From Apostichopus japonicus (Eukaryota > Echinodermata > Holothuroidea > Aspidochirotida > Stichopodidae), in the NCBI RefSeq assembly GCF_037975245.1, contig NC_092569.1, forward strand, positions 24,971,168 through 25,035,167: a stretch of DNA of 64,000 bases, in the 5' to 3' direction. Both the position numbers and the translations under genes were made by a program. The notes under the pieces were generated by a model that had not been told where the DNA came from, ran no database searches, and was given only the letters and a program-made list of their open reading frames with translations. Position 1 is the first letter of the stretch. Each line of letters starts with the position of its first letter. Of this stretch, positions 11,001 through 25,300 are shown in pieces.

Positions 11001-14000
11001 AGATGCAGGCACCCGCTGTAAAAGATCGGCAAAAGACGCCACCACCGGGGTTCGAACCGGCGATGCAAAAGAGAGCCTCGCTCATCAGCTCTTACAGTGC
11101 GCCAAGCCATCGCGCCACTGTATGGACTGAGATTTTAGGCCGATTAACTAATACTTACAGCTCCCTATGCAGGCACCCGCTGTAAAAGATCGGCAAAAGA
11201 CGCCACCACCGGGGTTCGATCCGGCGATGCAAAAGAGAGCCTCGCTCATCAGCTCTTACAGTGCGCCAAGCCATCGCGCCACTGTATGGACTGAGATATT
11301 AGGCCGATTAACTAATACTTACAGCTCCCTATGCAGGCACCCGCTGTAAAAGATCGGCAAAAGACGCCACCACCGGGGTTCGAACCGGCGATGCAAAAGA
11401 GAGCCTCGCTCATCAGCTCTTACAGTGCGCCAAGCCATCGCGCCACTGTATGGACTGAGATATTAGGCCGATTAACTAATACTTACAGCTCCCTATGCAG
11501 GCACCCGCTGTAAAAGATCGGCAAAAGACGCCACCACCGGGGTTCGAACCGGCGATGCAAAAGAGAGTCTCGCTCATCAGCTCTTACAGTGCGCCAAGCC
11601 ATCGCGCCACTGTATGGACTGAGATATTAGGCCGATTAACTAATACTTACAGCTCCCTATGCAGGCACCCGCTGTAAAAGATCGGCAAAAGACGCCACCA
11701 CCGGGGTTCGAACCGGCGATGCAAAAGAGAGCCTCGCTCATCAGCTCTTACAGTGCGCCAAGCCATCGCGCCACTGTATGGACTGAGATATTAGGCCGAT
11801 TAACTAATACTTACAGCTCCCTATGCAGGCACCCGCTGTAAAAGATCGGCAAAAGACGCCACCACCGGGGTTCGAACCGGCGATGCAAAAGAGAGCCTCG
11901 CTCATCAGCTCTTACAGTGCGCCAAGCCATCGCGCCACTGTATGGACTGAGATATTAGGCCGATTAACTAATACTTACAGCTCCCTATGCAGGCACCCGC
12001 TGTAAAAGATCGGCAAAAGACGCCACCACCGGGGTTCGAACAGGCGATGCAAAAGAGAGCCTCGCTCATCAGCTCTTACAGTGCGCCAAGCCATCGCGCC
12101 ACTGTATGGACTGAGATATTAGGCCGATTAACTAATACTTACAGCTCCCTATGCAGGCACCCGCTGTAAAAGATCGGCAAAAGACGCCACCACCGGGGTT
12201 CGAACCGGCGATGCAAAAGAGAGCCTCGCTCATCAGCTCTTACAGTGCGCCAAGCCATCGCGCCACTGTATGGACTGAGATATTAGGCCGATTAACTAAT
12301 ACTTACAGCTCCCTATGCAGGCACCCGCTGTAAAAGATCGGCAAAAGACGCCACCACCGGGGTTCGAACCGGCGATGCAAAAGAGAGCCTCGCTCATCAG
12401 CTCTTACAGTGCGCCAAGCCATCGCGCCACTGTATGGACTGAGATATTAGGCCGATTAACTAATACTTACAGCTCCCTATGCAGGCACCCGCTGTAAAAG
12501 ATCGGCAAAAGACGCCACCACCGGGGTTCGAACCGGCGATGCAAAAGAGAGTCTCGCTCATCAGCTCTTACAGTGCGCCAAGCCATCGCGCCACTGTATG
12601 GACTGAGATATTAGGCCGATTAACTAATACTTACAGCTCCCTATGCAGGCACCCGCTGTAAAAGATCGGCAAAAGACGCCACCACCGGGGTTCGAACCGG
12701 CGATGCAAAAGAGAGCCTCGCTCATCAGCTCTTACAGTGCGCCAAGCCATCGCGCCACTGTATGGACTGAGATATTAGGCCGATTAACTAATACTTACAG
12801 CTCCCTATGCAGGCACCCGCTGTAAAAGATCGGCAAAAGACGCCACCACCGGGGTTCGAACCGGCGATGCAAAAGAGAGCCTCGCTCATCAGCTCTTACA
12901 GTGCGCCAAGCCATCGCGCCACTGTATGGACTGAGATATTAGGCCGATTAACTAATACTTACAGCTCCCTATGCAGGCACCCGCTGTAAAAGATCGGCAA
13001 AAGACGCCACCACCGGGGTTCGAACCGGCGATGCAAAAGAGAGCCTCGCTCATCAGCTCTTACAGTGCGCCAAGCCATCGCGCCACTGTATGGACTGAGA
13101 TATTAGGCCGATTAACTAATACTTACAGCTCCCTATGCAGGCACCCGCTGTAAAAGATCGGCAAAAGACGCCACCACCGGGGTTCGAACCGGCGATGCAA
13201 AAGAGAGCCTCGCTCATCAGCTCTTACAGTGCGCCAAGCCATCGCGCCACTGTATGGACTGAGATATTAGGCCGATTAACTAATACTTACAGCTCCCTAT
13301 GCAGGCACCCGCTGTAAAAGATCGGCAAAAGACGCCACCACCGGAGTTCGAACCGGCGATGCAAAAGAGAGCCTCGCTCATCAGCTCTTACAGTGCGCCA
13401 AGCCATCGCGCCACTGTATGGACTGAGATATTAGGCCGATTAACTAATACTTACAGCTCCCTATGCAGGCACCCGCTGTAAAAGATCGGCAAAAGACGCC
13501 ACCACCGGGGTTCGAACCGGCGATGCAAAAGAGAGCCTCGCTCATCAGCTCTTACAGTGCGCCAAGCCATCGCGCCACTGTATGGACTGAGATATTAGGC
13601 CGATTAACTAATACTTACAGCTCCCTATGCAGGCACCCGCTGTAAAAGATCGGCAAAAGACGCCACCACCGGGGTTCGAACCGGCGATGCAAAAGAGAGC
13701 CTCGCTCATCAGCTCTTACAGTGCGCCAAGCCATCGCGCCACTGTATGGACTGAGATATTAGGCCGATTAACTAATACTTACAGCTCCCTATGCAGGCAC
13801 CCGCTGTAAAAGATCGGCAAAAGACGCCACCACCGGGGTTCGAACCGGCGATGCAAAAGAGAGCCTCGCTCATCAGCTCTTACAGTGCGCCAAGCCATCG
13901 CGCCACTGTATGGACTGAGATATTAGGCCGATTAACTAATACTTACAGCTCCCTATGCAGGCACCCGCTGTAAAAGATCGGCAAAAGACGCCACCACCGG

Positions 14001-14282
14001 GGTTCGAACCGGCGATGCAAAAGAGAGCCTCGCTCATCAGCTCTTACAGTGCGCCAAGCCATCGCGCCACTGTATGGACTGAGATATTAGGCCGATTAAC
14101 TAATACTTACAGCTCCCTATGCAGGCACCCGCTGTAAAAGATCGGCAAAAGACGCCACCACCGGGGTTCGAACCGGCGATGCAAAAGAGAGTCTCGCTCA
14201 TCAGCTCTTACAGTGCGCCAAGCCATCGCGCCACTGTATGGACTGAGATATTAGGCCGATTAACTAATACTTACAGCTCCCT
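5099..14282. repeat. Higher-order duplication, about 4.76 kb (29 units), two long copies
   Basis: Rare variants recur in the same order one block apart. The linked GTCAGGCTGATC change occurs at units 5099 and 9855, GATTTTAGG near 6375 and 11131, GGTTCGATCC at units 6411 and 11167, and GAACAGGCG at units 7231 and 11987, all 4,756 bp (29 units) apart. The GTGGGCC variant at 5755 and 10347 is 28 units apart, because the first copy has an extra C-to-T unit before it and the second has an extra unit after. I infer a tandem duplication of about 5099-9854 into 9855-14282, followed by gain or loss of single units. A shortened third copy begins at 14283. Confidence 0.8.
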
Positions 14283-15594
14283 ATGCAGGCACCCGCTGTA
14301 AAAGATCGGCAAAAGACGCCACCACCGGGGTTCGAACCGGCGATGCAAAAGAGAGTCAGGCTGATCAGCTCTTACAGTGCGCCAAGCCATCGCGCCACTG
14401 TATGGACTGAGATATTAGGCCGATTAACTAATACTTACAGCTCCCTATGCAGGCACCCGCTGTAAAAGATCGGCAAAAGACGCCACCACCGGGGTTCGAA
14501 CCGGCGATGCAAAAGAGAGTCAGGCTGATCAGCTCTTACAGTGCGCCAAGCCATCGCGCCACTGTATGGACTGAGATATTAGGCCGATTAACTAATACTT
14601 ACAGCTCCAGATGCAGGCACCCGCTGTAAAAGATCGGCAAAAGACGCCACCACCGGGGTTCGAACCGGCGATGCAAAAGAGAGCCTCGCTCATCAGCTCT
14701 TACAGTGCGCCAAGCCATCGCGCCACTGTATGGACTGAGATATTAGGCCGATTAACTAATACTTACAGCTCCAGATGCAGGCACCCGCTGTAAAAGATCG
14801 GCAAAAGACGCCACCACCGGGGTTCGAACCGGCGATGCAAAAGAGAGCCTCGCTCATCAGCTCTTACAGTGCGCCAAGCCATCGCGCCACTGTATGGACT
14901 GAGATATTAGGCCGATTAACTAATACTTACAGCTCCAGATGCAGGCACCCGCTGTAAAAGATCGGCAAAAGACGCCACCACCGGGGTTCGAACTGGCGAT
15001 GCAAAAGAGAGCCTCGCTCATCAGCTCTTACAGTGCGCCAAGCCATCGCGCCACTGTATGGACTGAGATATTAGGCCGATTAACTAATACTTACAGCTCC
15101 CTATGCAGGCACCCGCTGTAAAAGATCGGCAAAAGACGCCACCACCGGGGTTCGAACCGGCGATGCAAAAGAGAGCCTCGCTCATCAGCTCTTACAGTGC
15201 GCCAAGCCATCGCGCCACTGTATGGACTGAGATATTAGGCCGATTAACTAATACTTACAGCTCCCTATGCAGGCACCCGCTGTAAAAGATCGGCAAAAGA
15301 CGCCACCACCGGGGTTCGAACCGGCGATGCAAAAGAGAGTCTCGCTCATCAGCTCTTACAGTGCGCCAAGCCATCGCGCCACTGTATGGACTGAGATATT
15401 AGGCCGATTAACTAATACTTACAGCTCCCTATGCAGGCACCCGCTGTAAAAGATCGGCAAAAGACGCCACCACCGGGGTTCGAACAGGCGATGCAAAAGA
15501 GAGCCTCGCTCATCAGCTCTTACAGTGCGCCAAGCCATCGCGCCACTGTATGGACTGAGATATTAGGCCGATTAACTAATACTTACAGCTCCCT
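14283..15594. repeat. Partial third copy of the 4.76-kb block
   Basis: Two adjacent units (14283, 14447) carry the linked GTCAGGCTGATC change, followed by three AG-type units and, at 15431, the GAACAGGCG variant, the same order as in the two preceding blocks. The spacing from the linked change to GAACAGGCG is 1,148 bp here (984 bp from the second of the pair) instead of 2,132 bp, so roughly six units are missing. A private GAACTGGCG change is at unit 14939. Interpreted as a duplicate later reduced by unequal exchange. Confidence 0.6.
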
Positions 15595-18500
15595 ATGCAG
15601 GCACCCGCTGTAAAAGATCGGCAAAAGACGCCACCACCGGGGTTCGAACCGGCGATGCAAAAGAGAGTCTCGCTCATCAGCTCTTACAGTGCGCCAAGCC
15701 ATCGCGCCACTGTATGGACTGAGATATTAGGCCGATTAACTAATACTTACAGCTCCCTATGCAGGCACCCGCTGTAAAAGATCGGCAAAAGACGCCACCA
15801 CCGGGGTTCGAACCGGCGATGCAAAAGAGAGCCTCGCTCATCAGCTCTTACAGTGCGCCAAGCCATCGCGCCACTGTATGGACTGAGATATTAGGCCGAT
15901 TAACTAATACTTACAGCTCCCTATGCAGGCACCCGCTGTAAAAGATCGGCAAAAGACGCCACCACCGGGGTTCGAACCGGCGATGCAAAAGAGAGCCTCG
16001 CTCATCAGCTCTTACAGTGCGCCAAGCCATCGCGCCACTGTATGGACTGAGATATTAGGCCGATTAACTAATACTTACAGCTCCCTATGCAGGCACCCGC
16101 TGTAAAAGATCGGCAAAAGACGCCACCACCGGGGTTCGAACCGGCGATGCAAAAGAGAGCCTCGCTCATCAGCTCTTACAGTGCGCCAAGCCATCGCGCC
16201 ACTGTATGGACTGAGATATTAGGCCGATTAACTAATACTTACAGCTCCCTATGCAGGCACCCGCTGTAAAAGATCGGCAAAAGACGCCACCACCGGGGTT
16301 CGAACCGGCGATGCAAAAGAGAGCCTCGCTCATCAGCTCTTACAGTGCGCCAAGCCATCGCGCCACTGTATGGACTGAGATATTAGGCCGATTAACTAAT
16401 ACTTACAGCTCCCTATGCAGGCACCCGCTGTAAAAGATCGGCAAAAGACGCCACCACCGGGGTTCGAACCGGCGATGCAAAAGAGAGCCTCGCTCATCAG
16501 CTCTTACAGTGCGCCAAGCCATCGCGCCACTGTATGGACTGAGATATTAGGCCGATTAACTAATACTTACAGCTCCCTATGCAGGCACCCGCTGTAAAAG
16601 ATCGGCAAAAGACGCCACCACCGGGGTTCGAACCGGCGATGCAAAAGAGAGCCTCGCTCATCAGCTCTTACAGTGCGCCAAGCCATCGCGCCACTGTATG
16701 GACTGAGATATTAGGCCGATTAACTAATACTTACAGCTCCCTATGCAGGCACCCGCTGTAAAAGATCGGCAAAAGACGCCACCACCGGGGTTCGAACCGG
16801 CGATGCAAAAGAGAGCCTCGCTCATCAGCTCTTACAGTGCGCCAAGCCATCGCGCCACTGTATGGACTGATATATTAGGCCGATTAACTAATACTTACAG
16901 CTCCCTATGCAGGCACCCGCTGTAAAAGATCGGCAAAAGACGCCACCACCGGGGTTCGAACCGGCGATGCAAAAGAGAGCCTCGCTCATCAGCTCTTACA
17001 GTGCGCCAAGCCATCGCGCCACTGTATGGACTGAGATATTAGGCCGATTAACTAATACTTACAGCTCCCTATGCAGGCACCCGCTGTAAAAGATCGGCAA
17101 AAGACGCCACCACCGGGGTTCGAACCGGCGATGCAAAAGAGAGTCTCGCTCATCAGCTCTTACAGTGCGCCAAGCCATCGCGCCACTGTATGGACTGAGA
17201 TATTAGGCCGATTAACTAATACTTACAGCTCCCTATGCAGGCACCCGCTGTAAAAGATCGGCAAAAGACGCCACCACCGGGGTTCGAACCGGCGATGCAA
17301 AAGAGAGCCTCGCTCATCAGCTCTTACAGTGCGCCAAGCCATCGCGCCACTGTATGGACTGAGATATTAGGCCGATTAACTAATACTTACAGCTCCCTAT
17401 GCAGGCACCCGCTGTAAAAGATCGGCAAAAGACGCCACCACCGGGGTTCGAACCGGCGATGCAAAAGAGAGCCTCGCTCATCAGCTCTTACAGTGCGCCA
17501 AGCCATCGCGCCACTGTATGGACTGAGATATTAGGCCGATTAACTAATACTTACAGCTCCCTATGCAGGCACCCGCTGTAAAAGATCGGCAAAAGACGCC
17601 ACCACCGGGGTTCGAACCGGCGATGCAAAAGAGAGCCTCGCTCATCAGCTCTTACAGTGCGCCAAGCCATCGCGCCACTGTATGGACTGAGATATTAGGC
17701 CGATTAACTAATACTTACAGCTCCCTATGCAGGCACCCGCTGTAAAAGATCGGCAAAAGACGCCACCACCGGGGTTCGAACCGGCGATGCAAAAGAGAGC
17801 CTCGCTCATCAGCTCTTACAGTGCGCCAAGCCATCGCGCCACTGTATGGACTGAGATATTAGGCCGATTAACTAATACTTACAGCTCCCTATGCAGGCAC
17901 CCGCTGTAAAAGATCGGCAAAAGACGCCACCACCGGGGTTCGAACCGGCGATGCAAAAGAGAGCCTCGCTCATCAGCTCTTACAGTGCGCCAAGCCATCG
18001 CGCCACTGTATGGACTGAGATATTAGGCCGATTAACTAATACTTACAGCTCCCTATGCAGGCACCCGCTGTAAAAGATCGGCAAAAGACGCCACCACCGG
18101 GGTTCGAACCGGCGATGCAAAAGAGAGCCTCGCTCATCAGCTCTTACAGTGCGCCAAGCCATCGCGCCACTGTATGGACTGAGATATTAGGCCGATTAAC
18201 TAATACTTACAGCTCCCTATGCAGGCACCCGCTGTAAAAGATCGGCAAAAGACGCCACCACCGGGGTTCGAACCGGCGATGCAAAAGAGAGCCTCGCTCA
18301 TCAGCTCTTACAGTGCGCCAAGCCATCGCGCCACTGTATGGACTGAGATATTAGGCCGATTAACTAATACTTACAGCTCCCTATGCAGGCACCCGCTGTA
18401 AAAGATCGGCAAAAGACGCCACCACCGGGGTTCGAACCGGCGATGCAAAAGAGAGCCTCGCTCATCAGCTCTTACAGTGCGCCAAGCCATCGCGCCACTG

Positions 18501-19038
18501 TATGGACTGAGATATTAGGCCGATTAACTAATACTTACAGCTCCCTATGCAGGCACCCGCTGTAAAAGATCGGCAAAAGACGCCACCACCGGGGTTCGAA
18601 CCGGCGATGCAAAAGAGAGCCTCGCTCATCAGCTCTTACAGTGCGCCAAGCCATCGCGCCACTGTATGGACTGAGATATTAGGCCGATTAACTAATACTT
18701 ACAGCTCCCTATGCAGGCACCCGCTGTAAAAGATCGGCAAAAGACGCCACCACCGGGGTTCGAACCGGCGATGCAAAAGAGAGCCTCGCTCATCAGCTCT
18801 TACAGTGCGCCAAGCCATCGCGCCACTGTATGGACTGAGATATTAGGCCGATTAACTAATACTTACAGCTCCCTATGCAGGCACCCGCTGTAAAAGATCG
18901 GCAAAAGACGCCACCACCGGGGTTCGAACCGGCGATGCAAAAGAGAGCCTCGCTCATCAGCTCTTACAGTGCGCCAAGCCATCGCGCCACTGTATGGACT
19001 GAGATATTAGGCCGATTAACTAATACTTACAGCTCCCT

Positions 19039-21826
19039 ATGCAGGCACCCGCTGTAAAAGATCGGCAAAAGACGCCACCACCGGGGTTCGAACCGGCGAT
19101 GCAAAAAAGAGCCTCGCTCATCAGCTCTTACAGTGCGCCAAGCCATCGCGCCACTGTATGGACTGAGATATTAGGCCGATTAACTAATACTTACAGCTCC
19201 CTATGCAGGCACCCGCTGTAAAAGATCGGCAAAAGACGCCACCACCGGGGTTCGAACCGGCGATGCAAAAGAGAGTCTCGCTCATCAGCTCTTACAGTGC
19301 GCCAAGCCATCGCGCCACTGTATGGACTGAGATATTAGGCCGATTAACTAATACTTACAGCTCCCTATGCAGGCACCCGCTGTAAAAGATCGGCAAAAGA
19401 CGCCACCACCGGGGTTCGAACCGGCGATGCAAAAGAGAGCCTCGCTCATCAGCTCTTACAGTGCGCCAAGCCATCGCGCCACTGTATGGACTGAGATATT
19501 AGGCCGATTAACTCATACTTACAGCTCCCTATGCAGGCACCCGCTGTAAAAGATCGGCAAAAGACGCCACCACCGGGGTTCGAACCGGCGATGCAAAAGA
19601 GAGCCTCGCTCATCAGCTCTTACAGTGCGCCAAGCCATCGCGCCACTGTATGGACTGAGATATTAGGCCGATTAACTAATACTTACAGCTCCCTATGCAG
19701 GCACCCGCTGTAAAAGATCGGCAAAAGACGCCACCACCGGGGTTCGAACCGGCGATGCAAAAGAAAGCCTCGCTCATCAGCTCTTACAGTGCGCCAAGCC
19801 ATCGCGCCACTGTATGGACTGAGATATTAGGCCGATTAACTAATACTTACAGCTCCCTATGCAGGCACCCGCTGTAAAAGATCGGCAAAAGACGCCACCA
19901 CCGGGGTTCGAACCGGCGATGCAAAAGAGAGTCTCGCTCATCAGCTCTTACAGTGCGCCAAGCCATCGCGCCACTGTATGGACTGAGATATTAGGCCGAT
20001 TAACTAATACTTACAGCTCCCTATGCAGGCACCCGCTGTAAAAGATCGGCAAAAGACGCCACCACCGGGGTTCGAACCGGCGATGCAAAAGAGAGCCTCG
20101 CTCATCAGCTCTAACAGTGCGCCAAGCCATCGCGCCACTGTATGGACTGAGATATTAGGCCGATTAACTAATACTTACAGCTCCCTATGCAGGCACCCGC
20201 TGTAAAAGATCGGCAAAAGACGCCACCACCGGGGTTCGAACCGGCGATGCAAAAGAGAGCCTCGCTCATCAGCTCTTACAGTGCGCCAAGCCATCGCGCC
20301 ACTGTATGGACTGAGATATTAGGCCGATTAACTAATACTTACAGCTCCCTATGCAGGCACCCGCTGTAAAAGATCGGCAAAAGACGCCACTACCGGGGTT
20401 CGAACCGGCGATGCAAAAGAGAGCCTCGCTCATCAGCTCTTACAGTGCGCCAAGCCATCGCGCCACTGTATGGACTGAGATATTAGGCCGATTAACTAAT
20501 ACTTACAGCTCCCTATGCAGGCACCCGCTGTAAAAGATCGGCAAAAGACGCCACCACCGGGGTTCGAACCGGCGATGCAAAAGAGAGTCTCGCTCATCAG
20601 CTCTTACAGTGCGCCAAGCCATCGCGCCACTGTATGGACTGAGATATTAGGCCGATTAACTAATACTTACAGCTCCCTATGCAGGCACCCGCTGTAAAAG
20701 ATCGGCAAAAGACGCCACCACCGGGGTTCGAACCGGCGATGCAAAAGAGAGCCTCGCTCATCAGCTCTTACAGTGCGCCAAGCCATCGCGCCACTGTATG
20801 GACTGAGATATTAGGCCGATTAACTAATACTTACAGCTCCCTATGCAGGCACCCGCTGTAAATGATCGGCAAAAGACGCCACCACCGGGGTTCGAACCGG
20901 CGATGCAAAAGAGAGCCTCGCTCATCAGCTCTTACAGTGCGCCAAGCCATCGCGCCACTGTATGGACTGAGATATTAGGCCGATTAACTAATACTTACAG
21001 CTCCCTATGCAGGCACCCGCTGTAAAAGATCGGCAAAAGACGCCACCACCGGGGTTCGAACCGGCGATGCAAAAGAGAGCCTCGCTCATCAGCTCTTACA
21101 GTGCGCCAAGCCATCGCGCCACTGTATGGACTGAGATATTAGGCCGATTAACTAATACTTACAGCTCCCTATGCAGGCACCCGCTGTAAAAGATCGGCAA
21201 AAGACGCCACCACCGGGGTTCGAACCGGCGATGCAAAAGAGAGCCTCGCTCATCAGCTCTTACAGTGCGCCAAGCCATCGCGCCACTGTATGGACTGAGA
21301 TATTAGGCCGATTAACTAATACTTACAGCTCCCTATGCAGGCACCCGCTGTAAAAGATCGGCAAAAGACGACACCACCGGGGTTCGAACCGGCGATGCAA
21401 AAGAGAGTCTCGCTCATCAGCTCTTACAGTGCGCCAAGCCATCGCGCCACTGTATGGACTGAGATATTAGGCCGATTAACTAATACTTACAGCTCCCTAT
21501 GCAGGCACCCGCTGTAAAAGATCGGCAAAAGACGCCACCACCGGGGTTCGAACCGGCGATGCAAAAGAGAGCCTCGCTCATCAGCTCTTACAGTGCGCCA
21601 AGCCATCGCGCCACTGTATGGACTGAAATATTAGGCCGATTAACTAATACTTACAGCTCCCTATGCAGGCACCCGCTGTAAAAGATCGGCAAAATACGCC
21701 ACCACCGGGGTTCGAACCGGCGATGCAAAAGAGAGCCTCGCTCATCAGCTCTTACAGTGCGCCAAGCCATCGCGCCACTGTATGGACTGAGATATTAGGC
21801 CGATTAACTAATACTTACAGCTCCCT
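19039..21826. repeat. Satellite sub-domain rich in private substitutions
   Basis: In 17 units there is an unusual density of changes each seen in one unit: an extra A in place of G giving a six-A run (about 19105), ACTCATACT (about 19514), AAGAAAGCC (about 19764), CTCTAACAG (about 20112), CCACTACCGG (about 20390), GACGACACC (about 21369), CTGAAATATT (about 21626) and AAAATACGCC (about 21693). Neighbouring domains have far fewer. This stretch has probably been less recently homogenised. Confidence 0.6.
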
Positions 21827-22154
21827 ATGCAGGCACCCGCTGTAAAAGATCGGCAAAAGACGCCACCACCGGGGTTCGAACCGGCGATGCAAAAGAGAGC
21901 CTCGCTCATCAGCTCTTACAGTGCGCCAAGCCATCGCGCCACTGTATGGACTGAGATATTAGGCCGATTAACTAATACTTACAGCTCCCTATGCAGGCAC
22001 CCGCTGTAAAAGATCGGCAAAAGACGCCACCACCGGGGTTCGAACCGGCGATGCAAAAGAGAGCCTCGCTCATCAGCTCTTACAGTGCGCCAAGCCATCG
22101 CGCCACTGTATGGACTGAGATATTAGGCCGATTAACTAATACTTACAGCTCCCT

Positions 22155-22317
22155 ATGCAGGCACCCGCTGTAAAAGATCGGCAAAAGACGCCACCACCGG
22201 GTTCGAACCGGCGATGCAAAAGAGAGCCTCGCTCATCAGCTCTTACAGTGCGCCAAGCCATCGCGCCACTGTATGGACTGAGATATTAGGCCGATTAACT
22301 AATACTTACAGCTCCCT
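22155..22317. repeat. Single 163-bp satellite unit (1-bp deletion)
   Basis: The run of four G before TTCGAACC is three G in this unit (around 22198-22201), the only length change in the left array. It shifts the plus-strand ORF, which is therefore broken in this unit only. On the minus strand it shortens the T-arm-like region from CCCCGG to CCCGG, close to a standard T-arm. Consistent with slippage in a short homopolymer, or a base-calling error. Confidence 0.85.
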
Positions 22318-25300
22318 ATGCAGGCACCCGCTGTAAAAGATCGGCAAAAGACGCCACCACCGGGGTTCGAACCGGCGATGCAAAAGAGAGCCTCGCTCAT
22401 CAGCTCTTACAGTGCGCCAAGCCATCGCGCCACTGTATGGACTGAGATATTAGGCCGATTAACTAATACTTACAGCTCCCTATGCAGGCACCCGCTGTAA
22501 AAGATCGGCAAAAGACGCCACCACCGGGGTTCGAACCGGCGATGCAAAAGAGAGCCTCGCTCATCAGCTCTTACAGTGCGCCAAGCCATCGCGCCACTGT
22601 ATGGACTGAGATATTAGGCCGATTAACTAATACTTACAGCTCCCTATGCAGGCACCCGCTGTAAAAGATCGGCAAAAGACGCCACCACCGGGGTTCGAAC
22701 CGGCGATGCAAAAGAGAGCCTCGCTCATCAGCTCTTACAGTGCGCCAAGCCATCGCGCCACTGTATGGACTGAGATATTAGGCCGATTAACTAATACTTA
22801 CAGCTCCCTATGCAGGCACCCGCTGTAAAAGATCGGCAAAAGACGCCACCACCGGGGTTCGAACCGGCGATGCAAAAGAGAGCCTCGCTCATCAGCTCTT
22901 ACAGTGCGCCAAGCCATCGCGCCACTGTATGGACTGAGATATTAGGCCGATTAACTAATACTTACAGCTCCCTATGCAGGCACCCGCTGTAAAAGATCGG
23001 CAAAAGACGCCACCACCGGGGTTCGAACCGGCGATGCAAAAGAGAGCCTCGCTCATCAGCTCTTACAGTGCGCCAAGCCATCGCGCCACTGTATGGACTG
23101 AGATATTAGGCCGATTAACTAATACTTACAGCTCCCTATGCAGGCACCCGCTGTAAAAGATCGGCAAAAGACGCCACCACCGGGGTTCGAACCGGCGATG
23201 CAAAAGAGAGCCTCGCTCATCAGCTCTTACAGTGCGCCAAGCCATCGCGCCACTGTATGGACTGAGATATTAGGCCGATTAACTAATACTTACAGCTCCC
23301 TATGCAGGCACCCGCTGTAAAAGATCGGCAAAAGACGCCACCACCGGGGTTCGAACCGGCGATGCAAAAGAGAGCCTCGCTCATCAGCTCTTACAGTGCG
23401 CCAAGCCATCGCGCCACTGTATGGACTGAGATATTAGGCCGATTAACTAATACTTACAGCTCCCTATGCAGGCACCCGCTGTAAAAGATCGGCAAAAGAC
23501 GCCACCACCGGGGTTCGAACCGGCGATGCAAAAGAGAGCCTCGCTCATCAGCTCTTACAGTGCGCCAAGCCATCGCGCCACTGTATGGACTGAGATATTA
23601 GGCCGATTAACTAATACTTACAGCTCCCTATGCAGGCACCCGCTGTAAAAGATCGGCAAAAGACGCCACCACCGGGGTTCGAACCGGCGATGCAAAAGAG
23701 AGCCTCGCTCATCAGCTCTTACAGTGCGCCAAGCCATCGCGCCACTGTATGGACTGAGATATTAGGCCGATTAACTAATACTTACAGCTCCCTATGCAGG
23801 CACCCGCTGTAAAAGATCGGCAAAAGACGCCACCACCGGGGTTCGAACCGGCGATGCAAAAGAGAGCCTCGCTCATCAGCTCTTACAGTGCGCCAAGCCA
23901 TCGCGCCACTGTATGGACTGAGATATTAGGCCGATTAACTAATACTTACAGCTCCCTATGCAGGCACCCGCTGTAAAAGATCGGCAAAAGACGCCACCAC
24001 CGGGGTTCGAACCGGCGATGCAAAAGAGAGCCTCGCTCATCAGCTCTTACAGTGCGCCAAGCCATCGCGCCACTGTATGGACTGAGATATTAGGCCGATT
24101 AACTAATACTTACAGCTCCCTATGCAGGCACCCGCTGTAAAAGATCGGCAAAAGACGCCACCACCGGGGTTCGAACCGGCGATGCAAAAGAGAGCCTCGC
24201 TCATCAGCTCTTACAGTGCGCCAAGCCATCGCGCCACTGTATGGACTGAGATATTAGGCCGATTAACTAATACTTACAGCTCCCTATGCAGGCACCCGCT
24301 GTAAAAGATCGGCAAAAGACGCCACCACCGGGGTTCGAACCGGCGATGCAAAAGAGAGCCTCGCTCATCAGCTCTTACAGTGCGCCAAGCCATCGCGCCA
24401 CTGTATGGACTGAGATATTAGGCCGATTAACTAATACTTACAGCTCCCTATGCAGGCACCCGCTGTAAAAGATCGGCAAAAGACGCCACCACCGGGGTTC
24501 GAACCGGCGATGCAAAAGAGAGCCTCGCTCATCAGCTCTTACAGTGCGCCAAGCCATCGCGCCACTGTATGGACTGAGATATTAGGCCGATTAACTAATA
24601 CTTACAGCTCCCTATGCAGGCACCCGCTGTAAATGATCGGCAAAAGACGCCACCACCGGGGTTCGAACCGGCGATGCAAAAGAGAGCCTCGCTCATCAGC
24701 TCTTACAGTGCGCCAAGCCATCGCGCCACTGTATGGACTGAGATATTAGGCCGATTAACTAATACTTACAGCTCCCTATGCAGGCACCCGCTGTAAAAGA
24801 TCGGCAAAAGACGCCACCACCGGGGTTCGAACCGGCGATGCAAAAGAGAGCCTCGCTCATCAGCTCTTACAGTGCGCCAAGCCATCGCGCCACTGTATGG
24901 ACTGAGATATTAGGCCGATTAACTAATACTTACAGCTCCCTATGCAGGCACCCGCTGTAAAAGATCGGCAAAAGACGCCACCACCGGGGTTCGAACCGGC
25001 GATGCAAAAGAGAGCCTCGCTCATCAGCTCTTACAGTGCGCCAAGCCATCGCGCCACTGTATGGACTGAGATATTAGGCCGATTAACTAATACTTACAGC
25101 TCCCTATGCAGGCACCCGCTGTAAAAGATCGGCAAAAGACGCCACCACCGGGGTTCGAACCGGCGATGCAAAAGAGAGCCTCGCTCATCAGCTCTTACAG
25201 TGCGCCAAGCCATCGCGCCACTGTATGGACTGAGATATTAGGCCGATTAACTAATACTTACAGCTCCCTATGCAGGCACCCGCTGTAAAAGATCGGCAAA

